Shown here in pieces: positions 8,254-17,700 of a stretch of DNA of 64,000 nucleotides. The translations under genes were made by a program, and so were the position numbers. The stretch lies in contig NZ_CP107942.1 in the NCBI RefSeq assembly GCF_036053395.1, forward strand, positions 7,458,501-7,522,500, written 5' to 3'. The stretch comes from Actinoplanes sp. NBC_00393 (lineage in GTDB: Bacteria; Actinomycetota; Actinomycetes; Mycobacteriales; Micromonosporaceae). The notes under the pieces are model-generated. The model was not told where the DNA came from. It was given only the letters and a program-made list of their open reading frames with translations, and did no database searches. How positions within the stretch are numbered: the stretch's first letter is position 1; each line of letters begins with the position of its first letter.

Positions 8254-9117
8254 TTAGAGCGGGCGGATCGAGTTGAGGACATCCTCGACGACGTAGTCGA
8301 ACTGCTTGTGCGTGCCCGGGATCGACACGTACAGAATCGCTGCCGTCGGCTTGCCGACGTCGATGACCGCCACCGCGGAGAGTTCGTCGGTGGCGGTCAG
8401 TCCGTTCGCCTCGAAACGCAGCCGGAACTCGCTCACCCAGGCCGGCAACCCGCCCAGCGTGGTCACCTCGTCGCGCAGCGGCTCCATGGTGTTCGGCTGC
8501 GGGTAGTACTCGGCGCGGACATCCGCCGCCACCTGCCGCCCGACACACTCGAGATCCAGCGAGACCGCGTCGTTGTCCGCCGCCGGCACCGCCGCGGAAA
8601 GGATCGACGCGTGGTACTCACCGCCGCTGTAGGTTTCGGTCACGAAGTGCTGGCCGACCCGGTAGGGCACCTCCAGCGTCCCGGCCCGCCACACCGTGTC
8701 CCAGGTGACCCACGGCTTCCCGTACTTCCGGTACGAGATCCCGGCGTCCTCGTCCACGGTCCGCTCCCCGGCGGCCGGCGGCGGAGCGCTCGGCCCCCGC
8801 GTCGCGGCCCCGCTCGGCAACACGGTCGGCGCCGGACACGCCTGGGCGAGCGGCGGCCGCAGGTCAGCCGGTGCGGACGCTTTGTCGCGGAACGGATTGC
8901 TCTCCCCGCCGAGCAGCACGGCGAGCAACACCGACAGACCCACCGCCAGGATCACGCCGGCGATGCCACCGAAGATCAGCAACTGCCGCCGGCGACGCTG
9001 TGGTCCATCCGGCGAGGGCGCCGGCGGCGGCGCGGCCGGTTGCGCAGGACCGAGCGGGGGTACGCCCGAAGCGGTCACCGCCCCCGACGCCCACGGACCG
9101 CCCGCGCGATTCGACAT
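8254..9117 (-). CDS. Membrane-anchored protein with proline-rich cytosolic tail, function unknown
   Basis: The 287-residue protein has a Pro/Ala-rich N-terminal tail of about 48 residues, an RRRR stop-transfer cluster, one membrane segment (LLIFGGIAGVILAVGLSVLL), and an extracellular domain of about 210 residues. The extracellular part has two cysteines (LAQACP and LECVG) that could form a disulfide. This layout is common among actinobacterial secreted or surface proteins of unknown role; no enzyme motif is visible. ATG at 9117 is preferred to a GTG at 9135. It is convergent with ssuC and divergent from plsC. Confidence 0.75.
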   Translation of the reverse strand: MSNRAGGPWASGAVTASGVPPLGPAQPAAPPPAPSPDGPQRRRRQLLIFGGIAGVILAVGLSVLLAVLLGGESNPFRDKASAPADLRPPLAQACPAPTVLPSGAATRGPSAPPPAAGERTVDEDAGISYRKYGKPWVTWDTVWRAGTLEVPYRVGQHFVTETYSGGEYHASILSAAVPAADNDAVSLDLECVGRQVAADVRAEYYPQPNTMEPLRDEVTTLGGLPAWVSEFRLRFEANGLTATDELSAVAVIDVGKPTAAILYVSIPGTHKQFDYVVEDVLNSIRPL

Positions 9118-9205
9118 GTCACCAGTGAACACCACGACTGTCCCACGGGCCGGTACGGCGGCCGGTATTGTGCGCCCGGCCAGCGCGATTCCAGGCGTTG
9201 TCGGT

Positions 9206-9211
9206 TACCGT
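9206..9211 (+). promoter_or_regulatory. Leaderless -10 box of plsC
   Basis: TACCGT is followed by 6 nt and then the ATG at 9218, with no Shine-Dalgarno between them. Confidence 0.55.
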
Positions 9212-9217
9212 TCTGCC

Positions 9218-9934
9218 ATGGAACTGGTGTATCCCCCGGTCGTCGCCTTGGCCAAGACGATGTTCCGCGTGCTCGACAACAAGATCCAGATCGAGGGCGC
9301 CGAGCACATCCCGGCGACGGGCGGAGCGGTGCTGGCCAGTAACCACTCGAGCTACCTCGACTTCATCTACTGCGGCCTGGGCGCTCAGCCGGCCAAGCGG
9401 CTGGTCCGGTTCATGGCGAAGAAGCAGGTCTTCGACCACAAGATCAGCGGCCCGCTGATGCGCGGCATGCGGCACATCCCGGTCGACCGCAAGGCGGGCA
9501 CCGCGGCGTTCCGCGAGGCGATCGAGGCGCTGAAGCGTGGCGAGATCGTCGGCGTCTTCCCGGAGGCGACGATCAGCGAGTCGTTCACGATCAAGGGCCT
9601 CAAGTCGGGCGCCGCCCGGATGGCGCAGGAGGCCGGCGTCCCGCTGATCCCGATGGCCGTCTGGGGTCCGCACCGGCTCTGGACCAAGGGCCGCAAGAAG
9701 GAGCTCACCAAACGCCACGTGCCGGTCCTGATCAAGATCGGCGAGGCGGTGGAGATGCCCGAGGGCGCCACCCCCGAGGCGATCACCGCGGCGCTCAAGG
9801 TGCGGCTGGCCGGCCTGCTCGACGCCGTGCAGAAGGCGTACCCGGAACAGCCCTCCGGCCCGGACGACCGCTGGTGGCTGCCGGCCCACCTGGGCGGCAC
9901 CGCGCCGCTGCCGCAGCCCACCGCGGCCATCTGA
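9218..9934 (+). CDS. plsC: 1-acyl-sn-glycerol-3-phosphate acyltransferase family protein
   Basis: The 238-residue protein contains the H-x4-D acyltransferase motif NHSSYLD (H43, D48) and a second motif FPEAT at 114-118, where the usual FPEGT glycine is alanine. PlsC enzymes transfer an acyl group to lysophosphatidic acid to make phosphatidic acid at the membrane. The N-terminal hydrophobic stretch is short, suggesting peripheral membrane association. Other members of this family acylate different lysolipids, so the acceptor is not certain. It is monocistronic and ends in a hairpin. Confidence 0.85.
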   Translation: MELVYPPVVALAKTMFRVLDNKIQIEGAEHIPATGGAVLASNHSSYLDFIYCGLGAQPAKRLVRFMAKKQVFDHKISGPLMRGMRHIPVDRKAGTAAFREAIEALKRGEIVGVFPEATISESFTIKGLKSGAARMAQEAGVPLIPMAVWGPHRLWTKGRKKELTKRHVPVLIKIGEAVEMPEGATPEAITAALKVRLAGLLDAVQKAYPEQPSGPDDRWWLPAHLGGTAPLPQPTAAI

Positions 9935-9948
9935 CCGAAACTGATCTC

Positions 9949-9978
9949 GAAGGGCTTCCGGCGTGCCGGGAGCCCTTC
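9949..9978 (+). terminator. Hairpin after plsC
   Basis: GAAGGGCT at 9949 pairs with AGCCCTTC ending at 9978, extended by an inner CCGG/CCGG pairing. It starts 14 nt after the plsC stop and has no clear T tract. Confidence 0.6.
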
Positions 9979-10170
9979 AGCGTCCCCGGGCCGGCTCCCG
10001 ACCGGCGGCCTCCCCGCCTGCCCGGCCTCTTCGTCAGCGTCGCCCGCGGCCGGCGCGGCATCCCGTCAGCGCAGTCCGTGCCGGCTTTCCTGCAGGCGCG
10101 ACTTCCCGCGGGCGCGGGCCCCGCTCTCCCGCGGGCGCGGCATCTCGCCGCCGGCCTGCGGAAACGCAAA
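9979..10170. other. Gene-free GC-rich spacer
   Basis: No convincing reading frame is seen between the plsC hairpin and the terminator before cspA. The segment holds short imperfect repeats of a CCCGCGGGCGCGG-like element near 10105-10140. Confidence 0.5.
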
Positions 10171-10200
10171 CGGCGCCGTACCCGGCCGGGTACGGCGCCG
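10171..10200. terminator. Perfect 15-bp palindromic terminator
   Basis: CGGCGCCGTACCCGG at 10171-10185 is followed directly by its reverse complement at 10186-10200. It lies 50 nt beyond the cspA stop and can also stop read-through from plsC. Confidence 0.75.
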
Positions 10201-10250
10201 CAATCATGCGCTCGCGACTGCCGAGGGCAGCCGCTCGTCGGATGCGATTA

Positions 10251-10454
10251 TCAGACGGAGCGGATGTTGGCGGCCTGCGGGCCCTTCTGGCCCTGGGTCA
10301 CCTCGAACTCGACCCGCTGGTTCTCCTCCAGGCTGCGGTAGCCCGACATCTGGATCGCGGAGAAGTGGGCGAAGACGTCGGCGCCGCCGTCGTCAGGGGT
10401 GATGAATCCGAAGCCCTTGTCCGCGTTGAACCACTTCACTACGCCGGTAACCAT
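10251..10454 (-). CDS. cspA: Cold-shock domain RNA chaperone
   Basis: The 67-residue protein is a single OB-fold cold-shock domain with RNP1 KGFGFI at 13-18 and RNP2 VFAHF at 27-31. It begins with the canonical [14 protein letters not shown] and ends QAANIRSV. Such proteins bind single-stranded RNA or DNA and keep mRNA unstructured. Length and motifs are complete. The ATG at 10454 follows GAGGAGA. More than 200 nt separate it from the next gene, leaving room for a long regulated 5' leader. Confidence 0.95.
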   Translation of the reverse strand: MVTGVVKWFNADKGFGFITPDDGGADVFAHFSAIQMSGYRSLEENQRVEFEVTQGQKGPQAANIRSV

Positions 10455-10583
10455 GATCGTCTCCTCGACGGTCGATCGCTCTCCGCCCATTATGGACGAG
10501 AGCGAGGTAATAAGACCCGCATTCTGCGGGGCTCGTGTCGCCGTACTGATCGCCCGTACCGGAGGAATCCGGGTTACGACAAA

Positions 10584-10616
10584 GAGCGCCTGGGGCAGAC
10601 TTCCCCACAGGCGCTC
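10584..10616. other. Strong hairpin in the cspA upstream region
   Basis: GAGCGCCTG at 10584 pairs with CAGGCGCTC ending at 10616, extended by GGG/CCC pairing with one bulge. On the minus strand it is followed by a T-rich CTTTGT, so it could be a terminator or part of a leader RNA ahead of cspA. No gene upstream on that strand needs a terminator. Confidence 0.45.
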
Positions 10617-10678
10617 CTGAGTACTTGGGAACCAAACTGACAACGCAGGGAGCCTAGCATGACGAAGGAGGCCGGGAC

Positions 10679-11086
10679 GTGCTCGGCGTGCAAGTCGCGA
10701 GGCAGCTCAAAGCCGCTGGACTGATCTGGAAGCCCCGCCTCGGCGACCGGTTCGCGGTGCCCGACCGGGACCTGGACGACGAGGTCTTCGTGCTGAGCAA
10801 CATGACGATTCAGGTGCACGACCGGCCGGAAGGGCGGATCATCGGCTTCAACGGGACCACCGAGTGGGCGCTCGACGACGTGGACCTGGACGAGACCATC
10901 TGGCTACCGCGGGAGGACCAGCTGCGGGAGCTGTTGGGCGGCACGTTCCGCGAGCTGGGCCGCGAGCCGGACCACTATCGGGTACGCGTGGAGCTGCTCG
11001 ACGAGAGTCACACGTTCACCGCCGCGACGCCGGAGGACGGGTACGCCGCGGCGCTCCTGCACCTGCTGAAAGCGGCCGGAGCCTGA
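10679..11086 (+). CDS. Conserved actinobacterial protein of unknown function
   Basis: The 135-residue acidic soluble protein includes [18 protein letters not shown] and [16 protein letters not shown], segments that recur in an actinobacterial family sometimes labelled pilus assembly CpaE without good reason (from memory, not searched). No signal peptide, membrane segment or catalytic motif is visible. The GTG start follows AAGGAGG. It is convergent with adnB, whose stop is 10 nt away, and divergent from cspA. I do not assign a function. Confidence 0.8.
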   Translation: MLGVQVARQLKAAGLIWKPRLGDRFAVPDRDLDDEVFVLSNMTIQVHDRPEGRIIGFNGTTEWALDDVDLDETIWLPREDQLRELLGGTFRELGREPDHYRVRVELLDESHTFTAATPEDGYAAALLHLLKAAGA

Positions 11087-11096
11087 CCGGATTCGG

Positions 11097-14000
11097 TCAG
11101 AGCGACCCGGCCGGGATCTCCTCGATCAGCGCGGCCAGCGTCGCCGCGTCCATCAGATCGGTGGGCCGGACGGTGACCTGCTCGCGGACATAGTGGAACC
11201 CGGCGCGCACCCGGTTGACCGGGACCCCGGCCAGCGACGCCCAGGCAATCCGGTACGCCGACAGCTGCACCGCCGCCGCCTCGGCCTCCGCACCGGACGG
11301 CCGCCGCCCGGTCTTCCAGTCGATGACGTCGAACCGGTTCCCCGGGTCGGCGAAGACCGCGTCCATCCGCCCGCGCACCACCACCCCGGCCACCGTCGTC
11401 GCGAACGGCACCTCCACCTCGACCGGCGTGCGGTCGGCCCACTCGCCGGTCAGGAACGCCTCCTGCAGCGCGGCCAGTTCCTCGTCGCCGGCCGCACCCT
11501 CGTCGGCGGCGCCCGGCAGCTCGTCGATGTCGATCAGCCGCGACGTGCCGAACCGCTGCTCCAGCCAGGCGTGGAACGCGGTGCCACGGCGGGCCTGCGG
11601 CGCCGGCCGGTGCGGCAGCGGCCGGCGCAACGACCGGGCCAGCGCCTGCGGGTCGCGGCGCAGCACCACCAGCTGGGACACCGACAGGTGCGGCGGCAGC
11701 GCCACCTCGATCGGCCCGTCGTGCCGGGCCCGCTCCGCCCGCTCGGCGAGCAGCAGCTGAGCCTCCCGCCGCCAGCGGGCGATATCCGGATCCTCGGCCG
11801 CAGCCGCCCGATCCACCTCCGCGACCGCCGCCGCCAGCTCCTCCCGATCCGCGGGCTCCCCCTCGGCCTCGGTTTCGGCATCGGCTTCCTCCAGCGAGCC
11901 GTCGGATTCGGAAGCATCCGCCGAGCCGTCGGGCTCGGCGGCCTTCGCCGCGGCTGGGCGTTGGGCAGGGATGACCGGTTCGGCCTGCTCTGTGGAGGCG
12001 TCGGCTGCCTCTGGTCGATCGGCGCGGTCGTCCGGGCGTACCCCTGAGGTTTCCCAGCCGGCGGCAGCCAAGCCTGCAAGGTCGGCTGCCAGCCCGGCCC
12101 GCGCGGCCACCTCGGGATCGGCGGCCGCCAGGTCGGCGAAAGCCTCGGCCGCGGACGCGTCCGGGGCGGCGATCATGCGGCGGATCAGGTCGGCGGCGGC
12201 CTGCATGGCCGGCCGGCGCAGGCCGAGCGGGTCGGCGGGCCACTCGGCGTTGGCCACCACGCGGTCACTCGGGTTGGACTCGCCGGGCGCCGGCTCGGGC
12301 GTCCACACGTCGATCACGCCGGCGCCCTCGGCACAGGTCGCCCGGATCTCGTCGAGGAAGACCGACGGGCCGCGCGGCCGTTTCACGCCGTCGCCCCACC
12401 AGTAACCCGAGCAGAGCAGGAGCCGGCGGGGTCGGGTCACTGCGACGTACGCCAGACGCCGCTCCTCCCGCTCGTCGTGCTCCCGCCAGGCCCGCGTGAA
12501 GGCGCTCAACGCCGCCGCGACGTCCTTCTGATCGACCGCGTCGCCGAGGTCCAGGTCCGGCAGACCGGACGAATCACCCCGCAGCGGGAACGGCAGCACC
12601 CCGATGCCGCCCAGGTAGTGGTCGGAGCTGCGGGACTGCCCGGGCCAGACGCCACGGCACAGGCCGGCCACCGAGACCACGTCCCACTCCAGGCCCTTCG
12701 CCGCGTGCGCGGTGAGGATCTGCACCGCGCCTTCGACCACGTCGACCTGCCCCGGTTCGAGCCCGCGCTCCTCCTCCTCGGCGGCCGCCAGGAAGGCCAG
12801 GAAACCGGCGAGCGTGCCGGTCTCGTTCTCGCTCACGTAGCGGGTCGCGGCGTCACCGAGCGCGTCGAGGTGCCCGCGGGCCAGCCCGGCGTCCCCGGCC
12901 GCCCACCCGCGAACCGCCACCTCCACGTCCAGGCCGATGGTGCGCTCGATGTCCGCGAGCAGATCGGGCAGCGGCTGGTCCAGGCGTTGCCGCAGCGCAT
13001 ACAGCTCGCTGCTGTACGCCCGGAGCCGCACATAACCCTCAGTCGAATACTGCTGGGGCATGCCGAGGTCGGCCATCGCCTCGACCAGGGTGGCGTCGTC
13101 GAGCCGGTCGGCGGTCACGTCCTCCTGCTCCTCGCCGGCCGGGACCGCGCGGGCCGCGGCGATCGACCGGGCCCGCCGGTGCAGGGCCACCAGGTCGCGC
13201 GGGCCGATCCGCCAGCGGGCCCCGGTGAGCAGGCGCAACAGGGACGCACCGTCGGTCGGGTCGGCCAGAACGCGCAGCGTGCACACCACGTCGCGGACCT
13301 CCGGCGTGTCCAGCAGACCGCCGAGACCGACCACCTCGACCGGCAGCCCGCGGGCCCGCAGCGCCTCCTCGATCACCGGGATCTGGCTGCGCACCCGAAC
13401 CAGCACGGCGCTGGTCGGGCGCTGCTCCAGCGGGATCTCCTCGGGCAGCGCCGACGGCATCCCGGCGACCAGGCGCCACGCGGTCAGCATCGAGTCGGCG
13501 ATCCAGTTGGCCTCGTCCGCGTACGTCGGCAGCAGCGCACAGGTCACCGTGCGCCCACCCACCGGGGCGGCCACCCGGTCGGCCGCCTTCAGCACGCCGA
13601 CCTGCGCGTTCAGCGGGGCGGCGAGCGTGTTCGCCACCCGCAGGATCTCCGGCCGGTTGCGCCAGCTCCGGGTCAGGCCCTGCACCCAGGCGGGCCGGCC
13701 GGTCCGGTCGGTGAACTCGGCCGGGAACCGCTCCAGAGTGCCGGCCGAGGCGCCCCGCCAGCCGTAGATCGACTGGCACGGGTCACCGACCGCGGTCACC
13801 GGATGTCCGCCGCCGAACAGGTTGTTCAGCATCGTGACCTGGGCGTGGCTGGTGTCCTGGTACTCGTCGAGCAGCACGATCCGGAACCGGCCACGCTCGG
13901 TCTCGCCGACCTCGGGATGATCCCGGGCCACCAGGGCGGCCCGGGCCATCTGGTCGCCGAAGTCCATCGCCTCCAGATCGAGTTTGCGCTGCTGGTAGAG

Positions 14001-14726
14001 GCGGACCAGGGGTAGCAGGGTGAGCCGGTGCTGCTGGCGGCGCAGCATCTCGGTCACGTCGGCGTAGACCCGGCCGGGGAACTCCTGCACCTCGGCGAAG
14101 AACCGGCCGGTCCACGCGGCGAGATCCTCCGGGGAGACCAGGTGCTCGGCGAGCTCGCCGGAGAGGGCCAGCACGTCGTCGGTGACGGTGCCGGGCGCCC
14201 GGTTCAGGCCGGTCATCTCCCCGGTGTAGGCGCGGACCAGCGAGTCGACGATCTGCCAGCGGGCGGCCTCGGTGAGCAGGCGGGCGGACGGTTCGTACCC
14301 GGCGCGCAGGCCGTGCTCGGTGACCACCCGGGCGGCGTACGCGTGGTAGGTCGAGATGGTCGCCTCGCCGGCGAACGCGTCGTCCCGGCCGAGCCGGCGG
14401 ATCAGCTGGCCGAGCCGGGTCCGGACCCGGTGGGCCAGTTCCCCGGCGGCCTTGCGGGTGAAGGTCAGGCCGAGGATCTCGCCGGGATGCGCGTACCCGT
14501 TCGCGACCAGCCAGACCACCCGCGACGCCATCGTCTCGGTCTTGCCGGACCCGGCGCCGGCGACCACCAGCAGCGGCTCGACCGGCGCGGCGATGATCGC
14601 CTCCTGCTCCGGCGTCGGTGGCGGCAGGCGCAGCATCCGGGCGAGTTCCCGCGGTGTGTAGCGGGGTCCCTCAGCAGCCCGGCGGCGCGGCCGGGCCTCA
14701 TCGGTGAACAGCGGCGGCTGGGTCAT
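11097..14726 (-). CDS. adnB: AdnB-like helicase-nuclease subunit (UvrD motor plus RecB-type nuclease)
   Basis: The 1209-residue protein joins an SF1A helicase to a C-terminal RecB-like nuclease. Walker A GAGSGKT is at 57-63, motif II reads LLDEYQDTS, and the helicase core includes ILTAHAAKGLEWD. The nuclease has GRMDAVFAD and VIDWKTGRRP, the D and D-x-K catalytic residues. An acidic linker rich in Glu and Ala (about 900-980) separates the two parts. AdnAB resects double-strand breaks in mycobacteria, with AdnB the main motor. The start ATG overlaps the adnA stop by 1 nt (TGATG), so both subunits are translationally coupled. Confidence 0.9.
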   Translation of the reverse strand: MTQPPLFTDEARPRRRAAEGPRYTPRELARMLRLPPPTPEQEAIIAAPVEPLLVVAGAGSGKTETMASRVVWLVANGYAHPGEILGLTFTRKAAGELAHRVRTRLGQLIRRLGRDDAFAGEATISTYHAYAARVVTEHGLRAGYEPSARLLTEAARWQIVDSLVRAYTGEMTGLNRAPGTVTDDVLALSGELAEHLVSPEDLAAWTGRFFAEVQEFPGRVYADVTEMLRRQQHRLTLLPLVRLYQQRKLDLEAMDFGDQMARAALVARDHPEVGETERGRFRIVLLDEYQDTSHAQVTMLNNLFGGGHPVTAVGDPCQSIYGWRGASAGTLERFPAEFTDRTGRPAWVQGLTRSWRNRPEILRVANTLAAPLNAQVGVLKAADRVAAPVGGRTVTCALLPTYADEANWIADSMLTAWRLVAGMPSALPEEIPLEQRPTSAVLVRVRSQIPVIEEALRARGLPVEVVGLGGLLDTPEVRDVVCTLRVLADPTDGASLLRLLTGARWRIGPRDLVALHRRARSIAAARAVPAGEEQEDVTADRLDDATLVEAMADLGMPQQYSTEGYVRLRAYSSELYALRQRLDQPLPDLLADIERTIGLDVEVAVRGWAAGDAGLARGHLDALGDAATRYVSENETGTLAGFLAFLAAAEEEERGLEPGQVDVVEGAVQILTAHAAKGLEWDVVSVAGLCRGVWPGQSRSSDHYLGGIGVLPFPLRGDSSGLPDLDLGDAVDQKDVAAALSAFTRAWREHDEREERRLAYVAVTRPRRLLLCSGYWWGDGVKRPRGPSVFLDEIRATCAEGAGVIDVWTPEPAPGESNPSDRVVANAEWPADPLGLRRPAMQAAADLIRRMIAAPDASAAEAFADLAAADPEVAARAGLAADLAGLAAAGWETSGVRPDDRADRPEAADASTEQAEPVIPAQRPAAAKAAEPDGSADASESDGSLEEADAETEAEGEPADREELAAAVAEVDRAAAAEDPDIARWRREAQLLLAERAERARHDGPIEVALPPHLSVSQLVVLRRDPQALARSLRRPLPHRPAPQARRGTAFHAWLEQRFGTSRLIDIDELPGAADEGAAGDEELAALQEAFLTGEWADRTPVEVEVPFATTVAGVVVRGRMDAVFADPGNRFDVIDWKTGRRPSGAEAEAAAVQLSAYRIAWASLAGVPVNRVRAGFHYVREQVTVRPTDLMDAATLAALIEEIPAGSL

Positions 14727-17700
14727 CAGGGACCGTCCGGTCGTGACGGGCCCGGCTCGACGACCTGGCGGCCCTTACCGGAGATGGGACAGCTGGTCCG
14801 GACCGGGCAGACCCGGCACCGGCTGTTGGCCACCGCGGAGAAGGTCGACGCGGCCATGGTCTCGGCGGTCCGGCGCACCATCGCGTACGCCCACTGCGGA
14901 TCCGCCGCCTCGGTGAGCGGCACCTGCATCTGCTCGCGGGCCTCCTTGCCCGGCCCGAGCTGCACCAGGGCCGCGCCGCCGCTGTCCGCGCCGTAATCGG
15001 CGAACGCGCCCGCATCCACCGCGGCCTGATAGCCGGCGAGCTGCGGATTCTCGGCCACGTCGGCGGCCGAGACGGCGGTGGTCTTGCCGGTCTTCAGGTC
15101 GATGACGACGAGCCGGCCGGCGTCGTCGATCTCCAGCCGGTCGACCCGCCCGGTGAGCTGGATCGGGCGCCGCTCGTCCTCCAGCCGCACGGTGAACTCG
15201 TGCTCGATCGCCAGCAGCCGCCGCGGGTTCGCCGCCAGCCAGCGCAGCAGCTTGTCGACCATGCCCTGGGCACGCTCCTGCTCGGGACCGGCCAGCCAGC
15301 GCGCCGCCAGCTCGATCGAGTCGAACCGGGCCGACACGTACTCCACCAGCTTCTCCCGATCGGCGTTCGCATCCTCGGCGAGCATGGCGGCAGCGTGCAC
15401 CAGGTTGCCGATGCCCTGCGCCGGACCGGCCGGGGCCGCGCCGCCGTGCCGCTCCAGCAGCCACCGCAGGCTGCAGCGCAGCGCACTTTCCATGGAGGAC
15501 GGGGTGACCTTCACCGGCTCGCCCTCGTCGACCAGCGGCCGGTCGTCGGACAGTGGCCTCAGCCCCCACCACTCGTCCGGGTGCGCGCCGGGCACTCCGG
15601 CCGCGGCCAGGCGAGCCAACTCAGCCGCCGCAGCGCGCCGCCGGCTGGGCGTTTCCGCAGATCCCACCACGACGGTACGCAACTCGGCCACCAACGAGGC
15701 CAGCGTGAGTGCCCGCGGCGCCCGCCCGACCGGAAGCTCATCCTCCTCAACCGGCCCGCCGTCATCGTCCACAGCCGGCTCAGCATCACGCGCCTCCGGC
15801 TCGGCCCCGTCCGGCGCGTCCTCGGCCGCTGCTTGGCTGTCGAGCTGCTGATCAGGGTCCGGGCCGCTGTCCGAGGGACCGGAGGGTCCGTCGGGCGGGC
15901 CGGTGTCCCAGGGGTCCGGCTCGGGCGGTTCGGTCGGCGGCGGAGCGTCCGGACCGGCACCCGGGCCGGGGCCAGGGGCGGAGAGGGCCAGCTCGGCCAG
16001 GAACCGGCTCGGCTGTTCCTCACCGGCCGAGCCGCCGACGCTCGCCGAGGCCACCGCGGTGACCACCAGGCGGCGGCGAGCCCGGGTGGTCGCCACGTAG
16101 AAGAGCCGGCGTTCCTCGTCCAGCAGCGCGGACGTCTCGGTGGCGACGGCGGCCGCGCCCGTGGCCGGGCGGCCGGCGATCACGTCGACCAGGCGCTCCG
16201 AGCCGAGCAGGCTGCCGCGCAGGCGCAGGTCGGGCCAGATGCCCTCCTGCACCCCGGCCAGAACCACCACGTCCCACTCCAGGCCTTTCGCCGCGTGCAC
16301 GGTGAGCAGCCGGACCGCCTCGCCGCGGTCGGCGCTCGGCGCGATCGAGTCAGCGGGCAGGTCCTGGCCGAGCACATGGTCCAAGAACACCTCGGTACGC
16401 GCGCCGGGCAGCCGGTCGACGAACCGGGCGGCGGCGTCGAACAAGACCACCATCGCGTCCAGGTCTCGGTCGGCAGCCTCGGCTCGCCACTGCCGGGCCC
16501 GGCCGACCTCGCGCTGGTCCGGCATGGGGGCCTCGCGGGTACTCATCGCATACCACCGGTCGGCGAGACCGCTGGCCCGCCAGACAGCCCAGAGCACCTC
16601 CTCGGCGGTGGCCCCGGGCTCCGCCGCGGCCTCTCGGACGACAGCGATCAGCCGGGCGATCGTCTGGGCCGGCCGTGCCCAGCGCCGCTCGACCATGTCC
16701 AGCCCGGCCGGATCCCGGACCGCGTCGACGAGCAGCTCACCGGACGGCCGGCGATCACCCGCCGCCAGCGCGAGGGCCCGCAGACCCTGCCGCAGCCGTC
16801 GCTCGGCCAGCGGATCGGCGCCGCCGAGCGCGGAGTGCAGCAACGCTACCGCGGCCTCCTCATCGAGCACCTGGGGATCGAGCGCACACCGTAGGAGCAG
16901 CAGGAACGGCGCGACCGCCGGTTGCAGGTGCAACGGCAGATCTTCGGCATGGATCACGGTCGGCACGCCGGAGGCGGCCAAGGCCCGCTGCACCGACGGC
17001 TGCTGCAGCGCGGTGGACCGCATCAGCACCGCCATCCGCGACCACGGCACCCCGTGCAGCAGGTGCGCCTCGCGCAGCGCGTGCGCGATGTAGGCGGTCT
17101 CGGCGGCCGGCGACCGGAAGGTCCGCACCACAGCTTCCGGCACCGGCCCGAAGACATCATCGACCGGGCGGCCGGCCCCGCCACCGGGCCGGGCATCCCC
17201 GCCGGCCCCGCCACCGGGCCGGGCATCCCCGCCGGCCCCGCCACCGGGCCGGGCATCCCCGCCGGCCCCGCCACCGGGCCGGGCATCCCCGCCGGCCCCG
17301 CCACCGGGCCGGGCATCCCCGCCGGCCCCGTCACCGGGCCGGGCATCCCCCTCGGCGGCAGGACCGGGCGTGGAAGCCGTCGGCTCGACGGCACCGGCCC
17401 CAGCACGCCCCGACCCGGCGGAACCAGACTCGGAAGGGACTGACCCGGCGGAACCGGCTTCGGCCGGCCCGGGCCCGGTGGGGCCGGGCTCCGGTGTCGG
17501 CGGCGGGAACATCGGGCGGTGCCCGATCGGACCGCGCATGCGGCGGGCCACCCGGCCGGTCGCGTCGAGCAGCTGAGGTGCTGCGCGGTAGTTGGTGTGC
17601 AGGACGACGGTTTCGGCCGGGGCGCCCGCAGCCGAGCGGAACCGCTCGGCGAACGTGGCGACGATCTCCGGGTCGGCGCCTCGGAAGCCGAAGACCGACG

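Noticed and set aside
17023..17406. Minus-strand PGPVAGPAGM repeat frame
   Set aside because: It is a frame-shifted shadow of the adnA minisatellite.
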